The notes: generated by a model not told the origin, from the letters alone. A stretch of 64,000 bases of DNA from Antitrichia curtipendula (GCA_951230915.1 OX579640.1:25192981-25256980), one strand, 5' to 3'; shown: positions 39,372 through 51,782, counted from the stretch's first letter. A program made the numbers and translations.

Positions 39372-41725
39372 GTGACCCAAGCTGAACGGCACAATATTCA
39401 AACAACAGACCATCAACAATTCGGAGCCAAAAATAAAATACAAATCAAGAATCTCTCAGAACCAGTCCCAAGGACTAGATTCAAAGCGAGTGGGGAAAAC
39501 ACGAGATGCCACAACAAGAGGTCAGAAACTGAGCTCACCGGGGCCTTGTCCCACCCCTTCCCTGCACCGAGAGGGCCCTCGACCCTCCGTGAGGTATGCT
39601 CGGGGTACGCAAACGCGCTGAGTATGACTGAGATTAGTGAGCCTTGGCTGAACGCGACAATATGGAAACAACAGACCATGCAGATCGCGGAGCCAATTAT
39701 AAAATACAAATAATAATCTGGGATCTCCCAATACTTGTCCCAAGGACTGGATTTGAAATGTCACGACTAGAGGTCAAAAACTGAGCTCACCGGGGCCCCT
39801 GTCCAACCCCTTCCCCGCACCGAGAGGGCCCTCGACCCCCAATGAGGTATGCTCGAGGTACGCAAACACGCTGAGTATGACTAAGATCAGTGACCCAAGC
39901 TGAACGGCACAATATTCAAACAACAGGCCATCAACAACTCGGAGCCAAAAATAAAATACAAATCAAGAATCTCTCAGAACCAGTCCCAAGGACTAGATTC
40001 AAAGCGAGTGGGGAGAACACGACATGCCACGTCAAGAGGTCAAAAACTGAGCTCACCGGGGCCCTATCCCACCCCTTCCCCGCACCGAGAGGGCCCTCGA
40101 CCCCCAGTGAGGTATACTCGGGGTACGCAAACACGCTGAGTATGACTGAGATCAGTGACCCAAGCTGAACGGCACAATATTCAAACAACAGACCATCAAC
40201 AACGCGGAGCCAAAAATAAAATAAAAGTCAAGAATCTCTTAGAACCAATCTGAAGGACTAGACCCAAAGCGTGTGGGGAAAATACAAAATGCGACGACAA
40301 GAGGTCAGAAACTGAGCTCACCGGGGCCTTGTCCCACCCCTTCCCCGCACCGAGAGGGCCCTCAACCCTCCGTCAGATATGCTTGGGGTTCGCAAACACG
40401 CTGAGTATGACTGAGATCAGTGACCCAAGCTGAACGGCACAATATTCAAACAACAGACCATCAACAACGCGGAGCCACAAATAAAATACAAATCAAGAAC
40501 CTCCCTGAACTAGTCCCAAGGACTGGATTCAAAGCGAGTGGGGAAAACACGAGATGCCACAACAAGAGGTCAAAAACTGAGCTCACCGGGGCCTTGTCCC
40601 ACCCCTTCCCTGCACCGAGAGGGCCCTCGACCCTCCGTGAGGTATGCTCAGGGTACGCAAACACGCTGAGTATGACTGAGATCAGTGACCCAAGCTGAAC
40701 GGCACAATATTCAAACAACAGACCATCAACAACGCGGAGCCACAAATAAAATACAAATCAAGAATCTCCCTGAACTAGCCCCAAGGACTGGATTCAAAGC
40801 GAGTGGGGAAAACACGAGATGCCACAACAAGAGGTCAAAAACTGAGCTCACCGGGGCCTTGTCCCACCCCTTCCCCGCACCGAGAGGGCCCTCGATCCCC
40901 AGTGAGGTATGCCCGGGGTACGCAAACACGCTGAGTATGACTGAGATCAGTGACCCAAGCTGAACGGCACAATATTCAAACAACAGACCATCAACAACGC
41001 GGTGCCACAAATAAAATACAAATCAAGAACCTCCCTGAACTAGTCCCAAGGACTGGATTCAAAGCGAGTGGGGAAAACACGAGATGCCACAACAAGAGGT
41101 CAAAAACTGAGCTCACCGTGGCCCTGTCCCCCCTCTTCCCCGCACCGAGAGGGCCCTCGACCCCCAGTGAGGTATGCTCGGGGTACGCAAACACGCTGAG
41201 TATGACTGAGATCAGTGACCCAAGCTGAACGGCACAATATTCAAACAACAGACCATCAACAACGCGGAGCCACAAATAAAATACAAATCAAGAATCTCCC
41301 TGAACTAGTCCCAAGGACTGGATTCAAAGCGAGTGGGGAAAACACGAGATGCCACAACAAGAGGTCAAAAACTGAGCTCACCGGGGCCTTGTCCCACCCC
41401 TTCCCCGCACCGAGAGGGCCCTCGACCCTCCGTGAGGTATGCTCGGGGTACGCAAACACGCTGAGTATGACTGAGATCAGTGACCCAAGTTGAACGGCAC
41501 AATATTCAAACAACAGACCACGAAGATCGCGGAGCCAAAAATAAAATACAAATCTGGGATCTCCCAATACTTGTCCCAAGGACTGGATTTGAAATGTCAC
41601 GACTAGAGGTCAAAAACTGAGCTCACCGGGGTCCCTGTCCCACCCCTTCCCCGCACCGAGAGGGCCCTCGACCCTCCGTGAGGTATGCTCGGGGTACGCA
41701 AACACGCTGAGTATGACTGAGATCA
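39372..41725. repeat. Higher-order repeat block B (2354 bp, one monomer more than A)
   Basis: Monomer starts are spaced 518, 530, 265, 265, 265 and 511 bp: block A plus one 265-bp monomer. The insertion-bearing short monomer (about 39709) and the 'gatatgcttggggttcgcaa' variant (about 40376) recur exactly 2089-2090 bp after those in block A. The translation of the monomer at 39890 equals that at 37801. Confidence 0.85.
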
Positions 41726-44165
41726 GTGACCCAAGCTGAACGGCACAATATTCAAACAACAGACCATCAACAATTCGGAGCCAAAAATAAAATACAAATC
41801 AAGAATCTCTCAGAACCAGTCCCAAGGACTAGATTCAAAGCGAGTGGGGAAAACACGAGATGCCACAACAAGAGGTCAAAAACTGAGCTCACCGGGGCCT
41901 TGTCCCACCCCTTCCCTGCACCGAGAGGGCCCTCGACCCTCCGTGAGGTATGCTCGGGGTACGCAAACACGCTGAGTATGACTGAGATCAGTGACCCAAG
42001 CTGAACGGCACAATATTCAAACAACAGACCATCAACAACGCGGAGCCACAAATAAAATACAAATCAAGAATCTCCCTGAACTAGCCCCAAGGACTGGATT
42101 CAAAGCGAGTGGGGAAAACACGAGATGCCACAACAAGAGGTCAAAAACTGAGCTCACCGGGGCCTTGTCCCACCCCTTCCCCGCACCGAGACGGCCCTCG
42201 ATCCCCAGTGAGGTATGCCCGGGGTACGCAAAGACGCTGAGTATGACTGAGATCAGTGACCCAAGCTGAACGACACAATATTCAAACAACAGACCATCAA
42301 CAACGCGGAGCCCCAAATAAAATAAAAGTCAAGAATCTCTTAGAACCAATCTCAAGGACTGGATCCAAAGCGAGTGGGGAAAATACGAAATGCGACGACA
42401 AGAGGTCAGAAACTGAGCTCACCGGGGCCTTGTTCCACCCCTTCCCCGCACCGAGAGGGCCCTCGACCCTCCGTGAGGTATGCTCGGGGTACGCAAACAC
42501 GCTGAGTATGACTGAGATCAGTGACCCAAGCTGAACGGCACAATATTCAAACAACAGACCATCAACAACGCGGTGCCAAAAATAAAATACAAATCAAGAA
42601 CCTCCCTGAACTAGTCCCAAGGACTGGATTCAAAGCAAGTGGGGAGAACACGAAATGCCACAACAAGAGGTCAAAAACTGAGCTCACCGGGGCCTTGTCC
42701 CACCCCTTCCCCGCACCGAGAGGGCCCTCGACCCTCCGTGAGGTATGCTCGGGGTACGCAAACACGCTGAGTATGACTGAGATCAGTGACCCAAGCTGAA
42801 CGGCACAATATTCAAACAACAGACCATCAACAATTCGGAGCCAAAAATAAAATACAAATCAAGAATCTCTCAGAACCAGTCCCAAGGACTAGATTCAAAG
42901 CAAGTGGGGAGAACACGAAATGCCACAACAAAAGGTCAATAACTGAGCTCACCAGGGCCCTGTCCCACCCCTTCCCTGCACCGAGAGGGCCCTCGACCCT
43001 CCGTGAGGTATGCCCGGGGTACGCAAAGACGCTGAGTATGACTGAGATCAGTGACCCAAGCTGAACGACACAATATTCAAACAACAGACCATCAACAACG
43101 CGGAGCCCCAAATAAAATAAAAGTCAAGAATCTCTTAGAACCAATCTCAAGGACTGGATCCAAAGCGAGTGGGGAAAATACGAAATGCGACGACAAGAGG
43201 TCAGAAACTGAGCTCACCGGGGCCTTGTTCCACCCCTTCCCCGCACCGAGAGGGCCCTCGACCCTCCGTGAGGTATGCTCGGGGTACGCAAACACGCTGA
43301 GTATGACTGAGATCAGTGACCCAAGCTGAACGGCACAATATTCAAACAACAGACCATCAACAACTCGGAGCCAAAAATAAAATACAAATCAAGAATCTCT
43401 CAGAACCAGTCCCAAGGACTGGATTCAAAGCGAGTGGGGAAAACACGAGATGCCACAACAAGAGGTCAAAAACTGAGCTCACCGGGGCCTTGTCCCACCC
43501 CTTCCCCGCACCGAGAGGGCCCTCGACCCTCCGTGAGGTATGCTCGGGGTACGCAAACACGCTGAGTATGACTGAGATCAGTGACCCAAGCTGAACGGCA
43601 CAATATTCAAACAACAGACCATCAACAATGCGGAGCCAAAAATAAAATACAAATCAGGAATCTCTCAGAACCAGTCCCAAGGACTGGATTCAAAGCGAGT
43701 GGGGAGAACACGAGATGCCACAACAAGAGGTCAGAAACTGAGTTCACCGTGGCCCTGTCCCCCCTCTTTCCCGCACCGAGAGGGCCCTCGACCTCCAGTG
43801 AGGTATGCTCGGGGTACGCAAACACGCTGAGTATGACTGAGATCAGTGACGCAAGCTGAACGGCACAATATTCCAACAACAGACCAGGAAGATCGCGGAA
43901 CCAAAAATAAAATACAAATCTGGGATCTTCCAATACTTGTCCCAAGGACTGGATTTGAAATGTCACGACTAGAGGTCAAAAACTGAGCTCACTGGGGCTC
44001 CTGTCCCACCCCTTCCCTGCACCGAGAGGGCCCTCGACACCCAGTGAGGTATGCTTGGGGTACGCAAATATGCTGAGTATGACTGAGATCGTTGAGCCTT
44101 GGCTGAACATGACAATATTGAAACAACAGACCATCAAGATCGCGGAGCCAAAAATAAAATACGGA

Positions 44166-44620
44166 CCCGTGCCCAATCTACGAGAGTACGAGAAGGGGAA
44201 ACTCAAAACTTTCGGAACCTGAAGGGAAAGCTGTGCTCACCGGGTCCTTGGTCTGCCACAGTTCCTGCACCGTGAGGGTCGTCGACACCGAGTTAAGTAT
44301 GCTCGAGATCCACAAGAAGTGGAGACTGACTTAGATTCGCTTTCCTAGGGCAAGATGTGAGTAAGCCGAAACAACAAATCTCAGCTACAGCGGAGACCAA
44401 AATAAAAAGCTAAACCCGGGGATGTTCTCGCGCTCGAGCTCGCACATCCGGGAGACTGACAATGGGGGGAAACCCTATTGAATAAGAGGCGACGAGTAAT
44501 TTCAGCTCACGAGTTCACTTGCCACCCCCCGTCACCGCACCGAGAGGGTCCTTGTCACCCCTCAGGGTATGCTTAGGGCCACCAACGGGTGAGACTAACT
44601 GAGCTGGTCTTGCTACAGAC
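44166..44620. repeat. Decayed edge of the satellite
   Basis: Two strongly diverged monomers. Still recognisable are 'tgctcaccgggtcc', 'ctgcaccgtgagggtcgtcg', 'agtatgctcgag', then 'caccgcaccgagagggtcc' and 'cagggtatgcttaggg'. Spacing remains near 265-280 bp. Homology fades at about 44620. Confidence 0.75.
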
Positions 44621-45611
44621 GCTGAATGCGGATAGCGCTCTGGCGATCTCAATCCGGAATGCACACTTCCAAACTCGTGCATTACCGAACTCTCTGCCAC
44701 TACCGCAAATAGGCTGGTTCTATAGATTGTCTTGTTGTGCCCTTATCCTGGCTTCCCTCTCGGTACCGAGAAGCGCCAAAGCCTCAAACGCGTATTTACA
44801 GTTTTGATGACAATATTACAACATACAGGAGGCTCGTAATATGAGAGCTTTGTGACCGACGCTAGGCAGGGTATAACGGCACTATACCTCAATTGTTGCT
44901 GCGACAGAGCCTCCATCGTTTTGATGGCAACGCGATCTCAGCGTGCGTCCTTGATGTTCCATGTTCACCTGACAATGAGAGAAAATCGTGAATACTTCAG
45001 CAAAGACGGCAGTGGCCCACGAGAGCATTAGTTATAACCGAGGAATTGTAGGGACAAAGCAAGAGCATCATCTGGAGTTGAATGTGGGTCAGAATCGTAC
45101 AAGAGACGGAGAACTAAGATGAAGTAGTTGAAGATATGCGCACCCTACACTCTCCCGTGTTTTTGGTGTTCGGATAACGGAAGGCACTAAGGGCTCGTCA
45201 GCTTCGCGTTAGTAGTTGACGGCATCAAAATAACGCCCGACAACATATGAATTAGGGTTCCTTGCAGTTTGATCCCGTTGCGTCCCCGTCAGTATACTTC
45301 TTTCTATTTGATACTTCGTGAAATACTGCATCGCACTTGCATCGTAATTAGGACACTGAAGTCAAGCATCGTAATCATATATCACATCATAAACCGTTTC
45401 AATGGAATTTACTTAATATAATATTTAGTATGATTCTTGGTGTGCCTATTCTTTTATTTAAATGTTACATGTATTATTATTGGATTTATAGAATCATGCT
45501 AATCTTGAGACTGGTTGCAACTTTATTAGGAAATTGACAACATTACCGGTACTCACATATCTTGTCATGAATTGGATTTAAGATATTTAAATTACACCAA
45601 TTATAGTTATG
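44621..45611. other. Intergenic, no gene seen
   Basis: About 1 kb without a protein-like frame. Composition shifts from GC-balanced next to the satellite to AT-rich near 45400. Nothing further could be named. Confidence 0.5.
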
Positions 45612-45926
45612 GGCAATTTCGTTAAAATGGCGGTATTCCGTTAGTTTGGCACTTTTAACTGTTCAGACCGTGCACATTGAAATGGTCTGAAATCTACATC
45701 TATTTTAGATTTATGACATCTATATCATTCCTAGATATCTGAAATCTATAAAAGTTATAGATTTTTCAAAATTTTCAGTCTAAAATCTATAACATTCATA
45801 GACTTCTGAAATCTACAACAGTCCTAGATCTTTGAAATCTATCTTTGTCCTAGATGTTGCTTCTATGGTTTAGAGTGGGCACTCTGAAAATGGCACATGG
45901 AATACCGCCATTTTAACGAAATTGCC
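45612..45926. mobile_element. Foldback MITE-like element, 28-bp perfect terminal inverted repeats
   Basis: Positions 45612-45639 are the exact reverse complement of 45899-45926 (starts ggcaatttcgttaaaatgg). The 315-bp element has no ORF. Inside are several diverged copies of 'gaaatctataa...cctagat'. Flanking bases look like an imperfect duplication: tatagttatg before and aatagttcta after, 7 of 10 equal. A 9-10 bp duplication would suit a MULE-derived MITE, and a MULE relic starts only about 200 bp downstream, but the superfamily is not proven. Confidence 0.7.
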
Positions 45927-46149
45927 AATAGTTCTAGTTCTAGCGTTGATTTCTTCCATTGTATCCTATATGCAAAATTGATGACTCTGGTACAACGTCT
46001 AATTTTATTACTCATGTTCAGCACCCGGAACCGTGTACACCCTATACTCACTGACACTGACATGCCAGCGCACGGGGTCTAGCCACAATTTTGTTCAGAG
46101 GACTCATTGGTTTGCCTTTGATGAATGCCAAATACTGTCATCTGCATTT

Positions 46150-49147
46150 CGCAATTAGCCTTCAAGATGGCTCTGCCATGGTAGATTCGTCTAGGCGAGT
46201 GGCGATTCAGCATATCATTAAACTTAGAAGGGTACAGCGAGTTATTTTGTCCTTGTCGGGAGTTTTACTATACTTCTTCCGACGTCTAGAATTAATCTCC
46301 TACTACACCGTCTGGCAAAGAGATTTTTGAGCCGGGGTCGGGAATTCTCATTCACACTGTTGGCCAACTTTTTGCATTAGAAGATGGCACCAACATCTGG
46401 CATCTTAAGCCAGGGAAGTACAGAGCGTATGGAGTTCAATCGCTACTGGTAGCAGAGGATGAAGTCGGTTGCACCCCTCGCTTGTCTTCGACGTCGTCTT
46501 TTCAAACGCCATCTTTGCTTGTGAAGGTAGAGTCCCATGTAGACAGTGTCACAATTTTGAATTCTGATTCTGATCGCAATTCAGAAGAGCATGTTTTGGG
46601 CTTACAGACTCCGTTTTCTGTGTCAACTTTACCTACTCTTCCTAGCCTTCCCCGTTGTTCGTCGTCAAACTCATGCGCAAATAGTGGATCTATTATTGAT
46701 TGTCTGCGTCAGTTACGGATTCAAAAGGGGTGCCGGAACGTGCTGTCCAAGATTGATTATGAGAGTATAAGTATTCAGAAAGTTATTACGTTGCCTCCAT
46801 GATTCAATGGAAATATCATATTTGAATTGCCGGCATTAGATACGGGATGCTCTATATCACAAGCCAAGCAGATGTCTGGAATGGATAAACGTTACGACGG
46901 GCACGTCTGGTCGAAGACAATGACAACTAATATCAATAATCGGATGGGCTTGACGTTTCGCACATTTATATGCTTTGGGCATCTTAGATGCAACAATGCA
47001 TGTTGCGAATTTCTCAATCGTGTTAATCGCATTGAAGTTGTGAATGAGTTAGAATGGGAGGGACTGTCTCCATCTGTCTTGAATGTTGGCGATTTGCATC
47101 CGCAAGGATCATCACTTGTCTGCAAAATCTGCAAACAACCTCCATCTTGTATTGCAAAAGGTCTTGTTAAGGCGTACTATGTCGTGGGAAACCTTGGGAT
47201 GACTCGGGCGTTCGTACACCTGGGAGTTCACGAACATCCCGTTAAGGATGGAGAACTGCGAGACATCCAAGAAAGAACTAGAGTCCTTATCAGTGAACAG
47301 ATGGAGAAAACGCCAATGGCAACAAATTCATCTATCGTGTTGGAGGCTACGAAAGAACTCCTTGGCGAATTGATCCTCAGCCAAGACAAAGTGAATCCGA
47401 AGCAGCTCAACTTTGATGACCTTGTCCCTGTGCTGGACAAATGCAAGTATTTCAGTTCCCCGAGTATCCGGAACGAGGTTACGTCGTTCAAGAGTCTCAG
47501 GAGATTGGATGTCATTGATAGCATTACAAAGTTAAGAGGTTCAAGCACTTGGGCTTTCATTCAACAGAGCAAGTTTCCCGGACAAGGAACAGAGGCGGAT
47601 AAAGTTTTTCTCTTCAAAATGTCAGAAGTCGGTCCGGGAAGTGGAGTAGATTTAGTAAAGATAATGCAAGAAGGTGGTGACCTTCAGGACTCATGGATGA
47701 TGTTCGATCACGTGAAAAGGGTGAAGGGGTGGACCACGATGGCATGCCATGTTTATGATGCCACGTACTGCCGTGTCATGACTATCGCAATTTGCGACAT
47801 GCAATCTGAAGATTCAACCGCCCAGATTCTATTTTGGAGGAATTTAAATGCCATCCTCGCAAGACATGGTGTGAAGGACACCCAGTTCAAGGGATTCATG
47901 GCGGACAGCGCTCAAGAAAATTGGAATGTTGTTAGGACAATTTATGGTTCAGGAGACAGTACCGTGGCAATGGAAAATCGTGAAAGAACATGCCTTTTTC
48001 ATTGGACGCAGTCCATGGAAAAGCATACAAAGGCTGACATCCGCGGTGACTTGCAAGATCAGCATCGCATGTTATGCAAGCAATACAAAAACGCCACATC
48101 CCCAGATGAATCTGAAACAAGGTACCTTGCCATCAGGGCTTGGTGGTTGTCATCCGGTGCCACATGCGAAGAAGGAAGACGTCGACTGGACTTGTGGTTG
48201 TCATTCTGGCATTTCCGCTATCACTAGTGGGGTAGCTTTTTGCAACTCGTATGCTCACTTATCCCATTTATGTCCTTTATAAAACGGGGATCATTTCATG
48301 GCCACTTAGAGAGTAATCTGCTTTTGCAAAGGCGTGCTTTGCTGATCAAGCAATTACAAAGAAGAAGTGCACTACTCGAATAGTTCAGAACAACAAACCT
48401 ACAGCAGCGCCAACTTATACAGGTATGATGGTCAATTATAGGAAAAATTGTAATGATCGAATGGATTTCTTTTTTTGCAATGACGACATCGAACGGTGCG
48501 TGAAGGGATATCGACGGAAGTGGGTGTTAACTGTACCACCTGTTCCAAGTATTTGGCCTGTTGAAATTGGAACAAAACTTTCATCAGCTGAGATTTTAGC
48601 ACTCGAAGCGGCGGGATTTCAGCTTCCAGAACGACAGGTCATTTCACCACGACGACTCTTTGGTGGAGATGCTACAATCGGATTGGTGCGAGATTACCCA
48701 ATTCCGTCTAGTCCAGATGAGTATTCCAAAACTCGGGCGGGTAAGCTCATTAGACGGAATCCAAAGGCCCCAACAACAAAGCATCAAAACAATTGTGCTT
48801 CGTCATTGACTCTTGAAGCATGCATTGAAAATGTAACCATGGTCCCTCATCCTGGATTCGGGTGCATTGTTTCAATAATTTCTGGTGTCGAGCCTTGTAC
48901 AGAACAGTACATGCTAACAATTTCATCATTTCCAGACTGTACCTATCCTTATTTCAAGGAGATGAAACTGAAATGTTTAGGAAAGCGGGGAACATGGGCT
49001 AACTGTAAACATTTGTATTTCCTTTTTACAATTGTTTGCAACTTACAGTGCAAATCAGATGGCTTCATTCATGTCGCAAGCTTTAGCTTTAATGAGGTAA
49101 AGGCAATTCTTCTCTGGGGGATACTCAGCTATGTTCGTTCTAGTTAG
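46150..49147 (+). pseudogene. GCM-like zinc finger/MULE transposase, copy A, internally deleted
   Basis: Collinear with copy B (60149-56292, minus). The N-terminus is decayed (ISLQDGSAMVDSS at about 46150). From about 46330 the frame runs to TAG at 48225-48227, with one TGA at 46800-46802 where copy B has Glu. Domains in order: a GCM/WRKY-like zinc finger at about 46880-47250 (FICFGHLRCNNACCEF, VCKICKQPPSC, HLGVHEHPVK, compare GVHDHP of GCM factors); MULE DDE core at about 47740-48020 (YDATYCRVMTIAICD, GFMADSAQENWN, then ERTCLFHW with the Cys-His pair); and after a deletion of about 200 codons (near 48240-48350) a C-terminal region with a SWIM-like finger (FPDC...WANCKHLYF, about 48930-49020) ending at 49147. 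MULE transposases cut and paste DNA by DDE chemistry. Two stops and the deletion make this copy inactive. Confidence 0.75.
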
Positions 49148-50040
49148 TTTATGTGCAGTAAGACAGCAGTACTCTTTGTATGTACTGCACTTTTTTATAA
49201 AATTGAATAGTGAGACTACAAGGGCCACTACTTCCGTACAGGATTTGTCATTGTCTTTCATTGCAAATGTGCTTATACTGTCATGAATGACTGCTTTACG
49301 TCTCAAAGTAGGTAATGAATTGACATCAGACGTATTTCTACTTTCATTTACTAGGATCTTATCCCTTTCTCAAACCTTGAAACCGATGTTTGCGGAACAA
49401 GTGTTGCTATACAAAACAAGAATGAATTTTGTAGAGAATTGGCCTCACAAATTCACAGGGTCTTCAATGACTTTAAAATCCCAATGGTATTAAATAGAGA
49501 TGAGGTCTATTATTATAAAGATGCCTAAATCCACCCTTCCGTCCACCACGGTTATAAGAGGCCCTATTACCATTGTCGTAGGCACCATATGATTGAAGTT
49601 TCCATTTATGCACCATAACTAACAATGACGCTAAATATATTATATTTTTAGTATAGCTAAACTTCTTCTAAGTCCTCACCCTAAACATCCCTTTCACATC
49701 ACTACATCAATTTATGCATGAATTATCTTCAAATGAATCACTTGTTTATCTAATTGTTTCCCCCCCATATTTTGCATAGATTTCTTATACTCCCATGTAT
49801 TTTGTCATCAAATTTAGTGCAATCTTAAACTGCAATGCCAATGAATGTTGCATCGAGTGTCATCCAAGTTTTTTTGCCGCATTTATCCATTTGTTTTATT
49901 TCTATCATTGAATTTGTTCCACCGTTTCCACCCCATTTACCAGCTTCTTACGTACATACTAACCCTAAACTTGCTTGCACCTATATGTTTGAACCTCTGT
50001 CACCTAGTTTTCCATCTATGATGACTTAGTCATGTTATCC
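49148..50040. other. Intergenic, no gene seen
   Basis: No protein-like frame and no clear terminal repeat for copy A of the MULE. The last 8 bases (50033-50040, tgttatcc) are the left target-site duplication of the adjacent hAT-like element. Confidence 0.5.
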
Positions 50041-50409
50041 CAGGGTTGTCTATCCGGACGTGACGTGGGGTTTTCACGTCCGGATGTCCGTCGGCGTCAG
50101 TCCGGATGCGTCCTGACGCGTCAGAATTGCGTCAGGATCAAAAAAATATATATATATATATTTTTTTTTTCAAGGACGGCCTGTCCGTCAACCTGGATGG
50201 ACTATCTGTCTACAGGGACGGACAGCTGTCAACAGGGACGGCCGGCAGTCCACAGGGACGGACCAGCTGTCCACAGGACGGACAGACTGTCCACAAAAAA
50301 AAAATAAAATAAAAAAATAAAAATAAAAATTCTGGATCCTGACGGACGCCAAGGTTGAATCTTGACGTCCGTCCGGACATCCTGACAGGACGTGACGGGG
50401 ACAACCCTG
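50041..50409. mobile_element. Non-autonomous hAT-like MITE with perfect 8-bp target duplication
   Basis: The 369-bp element begins CAGGGTTGTC (50041-50050) and ends with its exact reverse complement GACAACCCTG (50400-50409). Both sides are flanked by TGTTATCC (50033-50040 and 50410-50417), a perfect 8-bp duplication. An 8-bp duplication and CAGGG-type ends are hallmarks of the hAT superfamily. Longer subterminal inverted repeats are rich in 'ccggacgt' and 'cctgacg' phrases. The centre holds an A/T tract and 4-5 diverged tandem copies of 'acagggacggacagctgtcc'. There is no transposase, so it depended on one elsewhere. Confidence 0.88.
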
Positions 50410-50429
50410 TGTTATCCGGAGTCATCCAT

Positions 50430-51200
50430 TTTTCCGTCCATGTTCATTCTTCCTTTCATCCCATTTTCATCTACATTCTTTCATTTATTCTACCACCCTT
50501 CATAGAATGTGTCGTCACTTGTCATCCAAGCATTCGAACCTTAGTCTTCCAATTCGTCCTCCACATCCATGAAAATCTGCCACATACATTCAAATTTTTG
50601 GACAGTCCACAGTCGTCCATCCTTTTTATACTCATTCATCCATTTTTGTCATCCACAGTCATCCATCATTTTCATCCACAATCATCCAATTTTCATCCAC
50701 ATTCATCCAACTTTTCCAACCACAATCATCCAAAATATTCATCTCGGGACACCCCGATTTTTTCATCCACATTCATCTAATTTCTGACAATTTCTTCATC
50801 CCACTTTTCTAAATCTCTCATCCATTTTTCATTCCATTTTATGAAAATTTTCATGACTTCCATCAATTTTAAAAAAAAATCCCGTCCATTTTTCCCAATC
50901 CTTTCCAAAATCCCCGCTTCCCGCTCACCAATCCACGCTCCATGCTCTACGCTCCACGCTCCACGCTCGCATACTAGCTACCTTGGTTTTAGGGGTAAAA
51001 AGCTAGAGTTAAATTTAGGAGTAAAGATTTAGAGTTAGTTTAGGAGTAAAAATCTAGAGTTAAATTTAGAAGTAAAAATTTAGAGTTAGTTTTAGGGGTA
51101 AAAATTTAGAGTTACCTTTAGAGGTTAGAAATTAGAAGTAAAAAGCTAAGCCTAGGATTAGCCTATAGATTTGAAACTTCCAAGAGAAGTGTAAAAAAAC
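50430..51200 (+). repeat. tcatcca minisatellite and 5' LTR-like repeat of gag-only element
   Basis: Three blocks: many diverged copies of 'ttcatccacattcatcca' (50440-50830), a 'cgctccacgctccacgctcg' cluster (50935-50970), and tandem phrases like 'gtaaaaatttagagttagtt' (50990-51130) ending in 'gaaacttccaagagaagtgt' at about 51173-51192. The last two blocks recur in direct orientation at 54360-54640 (ending 'aaaacttccaagtaaagtgt'), so they may be long terminal repeats. The whole set recurs inverted at 25.9-26.4 kb. The exact element end was not found. Confidence 0.5.
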
Positions 51201-51782
51201 CCAAACGATAGTAGTAGATGTCGCAACCAGAATTTTTGGTTTTCATCTGTTTATCTAAAAAAGAGAACGGAAACTATCAATTAGTATCCAGATTCCATTT
51301 ACAAATTGAAGAGGACAAAAAATTAAGAGAGGCATTAAAGTAACGGAGCAATTGGATAGATTCCGGTCAATGTATTACCAGTTGGATACTCAGGACCCGG
51401 AATAGTATCGGAACCGTATCCAGAGTGGTCAAGGATCGGATTAGGGTTAGACCAAAATGGTGGGACCGGACTGGTAAAAGTCATCATGACCACTTTTAGG
51501 TCATGAGAACTATAAAAGGCCAGAACCACCTCAGTTGCGCCCCTTTTCCAAACTCCGTTTGGTGAGAGTTGTTTTGTCGCGCTCTTCATTTTCAGCGCTG
51601 TGAGTGTGTGAGTGTGTGTGTGTGAATGTGTGAGTGTTAGAGTGTGCTGCAGGGTAGGTTTCTGGTCGCGTACCATTCGCTATGTAGGTTTCCGGTTGAG
51701 ATTAGAGAAGGAAAGTGAAAACGGGACGTGCGGCTAGGAGTGAGTAAGGTAGAATCGAAAAGGGATCATCTACATCTAGTCT

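Larger units (their letters stand above)
33020..44165. repeat. Satellite array, about 265-bp monomers, about 42 copies
   Basis: Head-to-tail monomers share landmarks in fixed order: 'gagctcaccggggcccctgt', 'ccttccccgcaccgagaggg', 'gaggtatgctcggggtacgc', 'cacgctgagtatgactgaga', 'acagaccatcaacaacgcgg', 'ccaaaaataaaatacaaatc' and 'cccaaggactggattcaaag'. Landmark spacing is mostly exactly 265 bp. A short variant of about 246-253 bp lacks the 'caaagcgagtggggaaaaca' part ('ggatttgaaatgtcacgac' instead). The many 92- and 85-residue open frames on both strands repeat with the monomer and are by-products, not genes. Monomers are most alike in the centre (about 35.2-43.8 kb) and more diverged at both edges, as expected for unequal exchange. 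Confidence 0.95.

Noticed and set aside
33020..44165. Possible CRISPR array
   Set aside because: The repeats are about 265 bp, contiguous and without unique spacers, in eukaryotic DNA with introns.
33020..44165. Possible tandem rRNA gene or 5S/IGS array
   Set aside because: No 5S internal promoter elements or conserved rRNA segments are seen in the monomer.
33330..44206. Dozens of 78-136 residue open frames on both strands, many with near-identical sequence
   Set aside because: They recur with the 265-bp monomer, on both strands at once, and use GTG/ATG starts by chance. They are by-products of the satellite, not a gene family.
50041..50409. Open frames at 50032-50312 on both strands
   Set aside because: They lie within the hAT-like MITE and consist of its tandem and inverted repeats.
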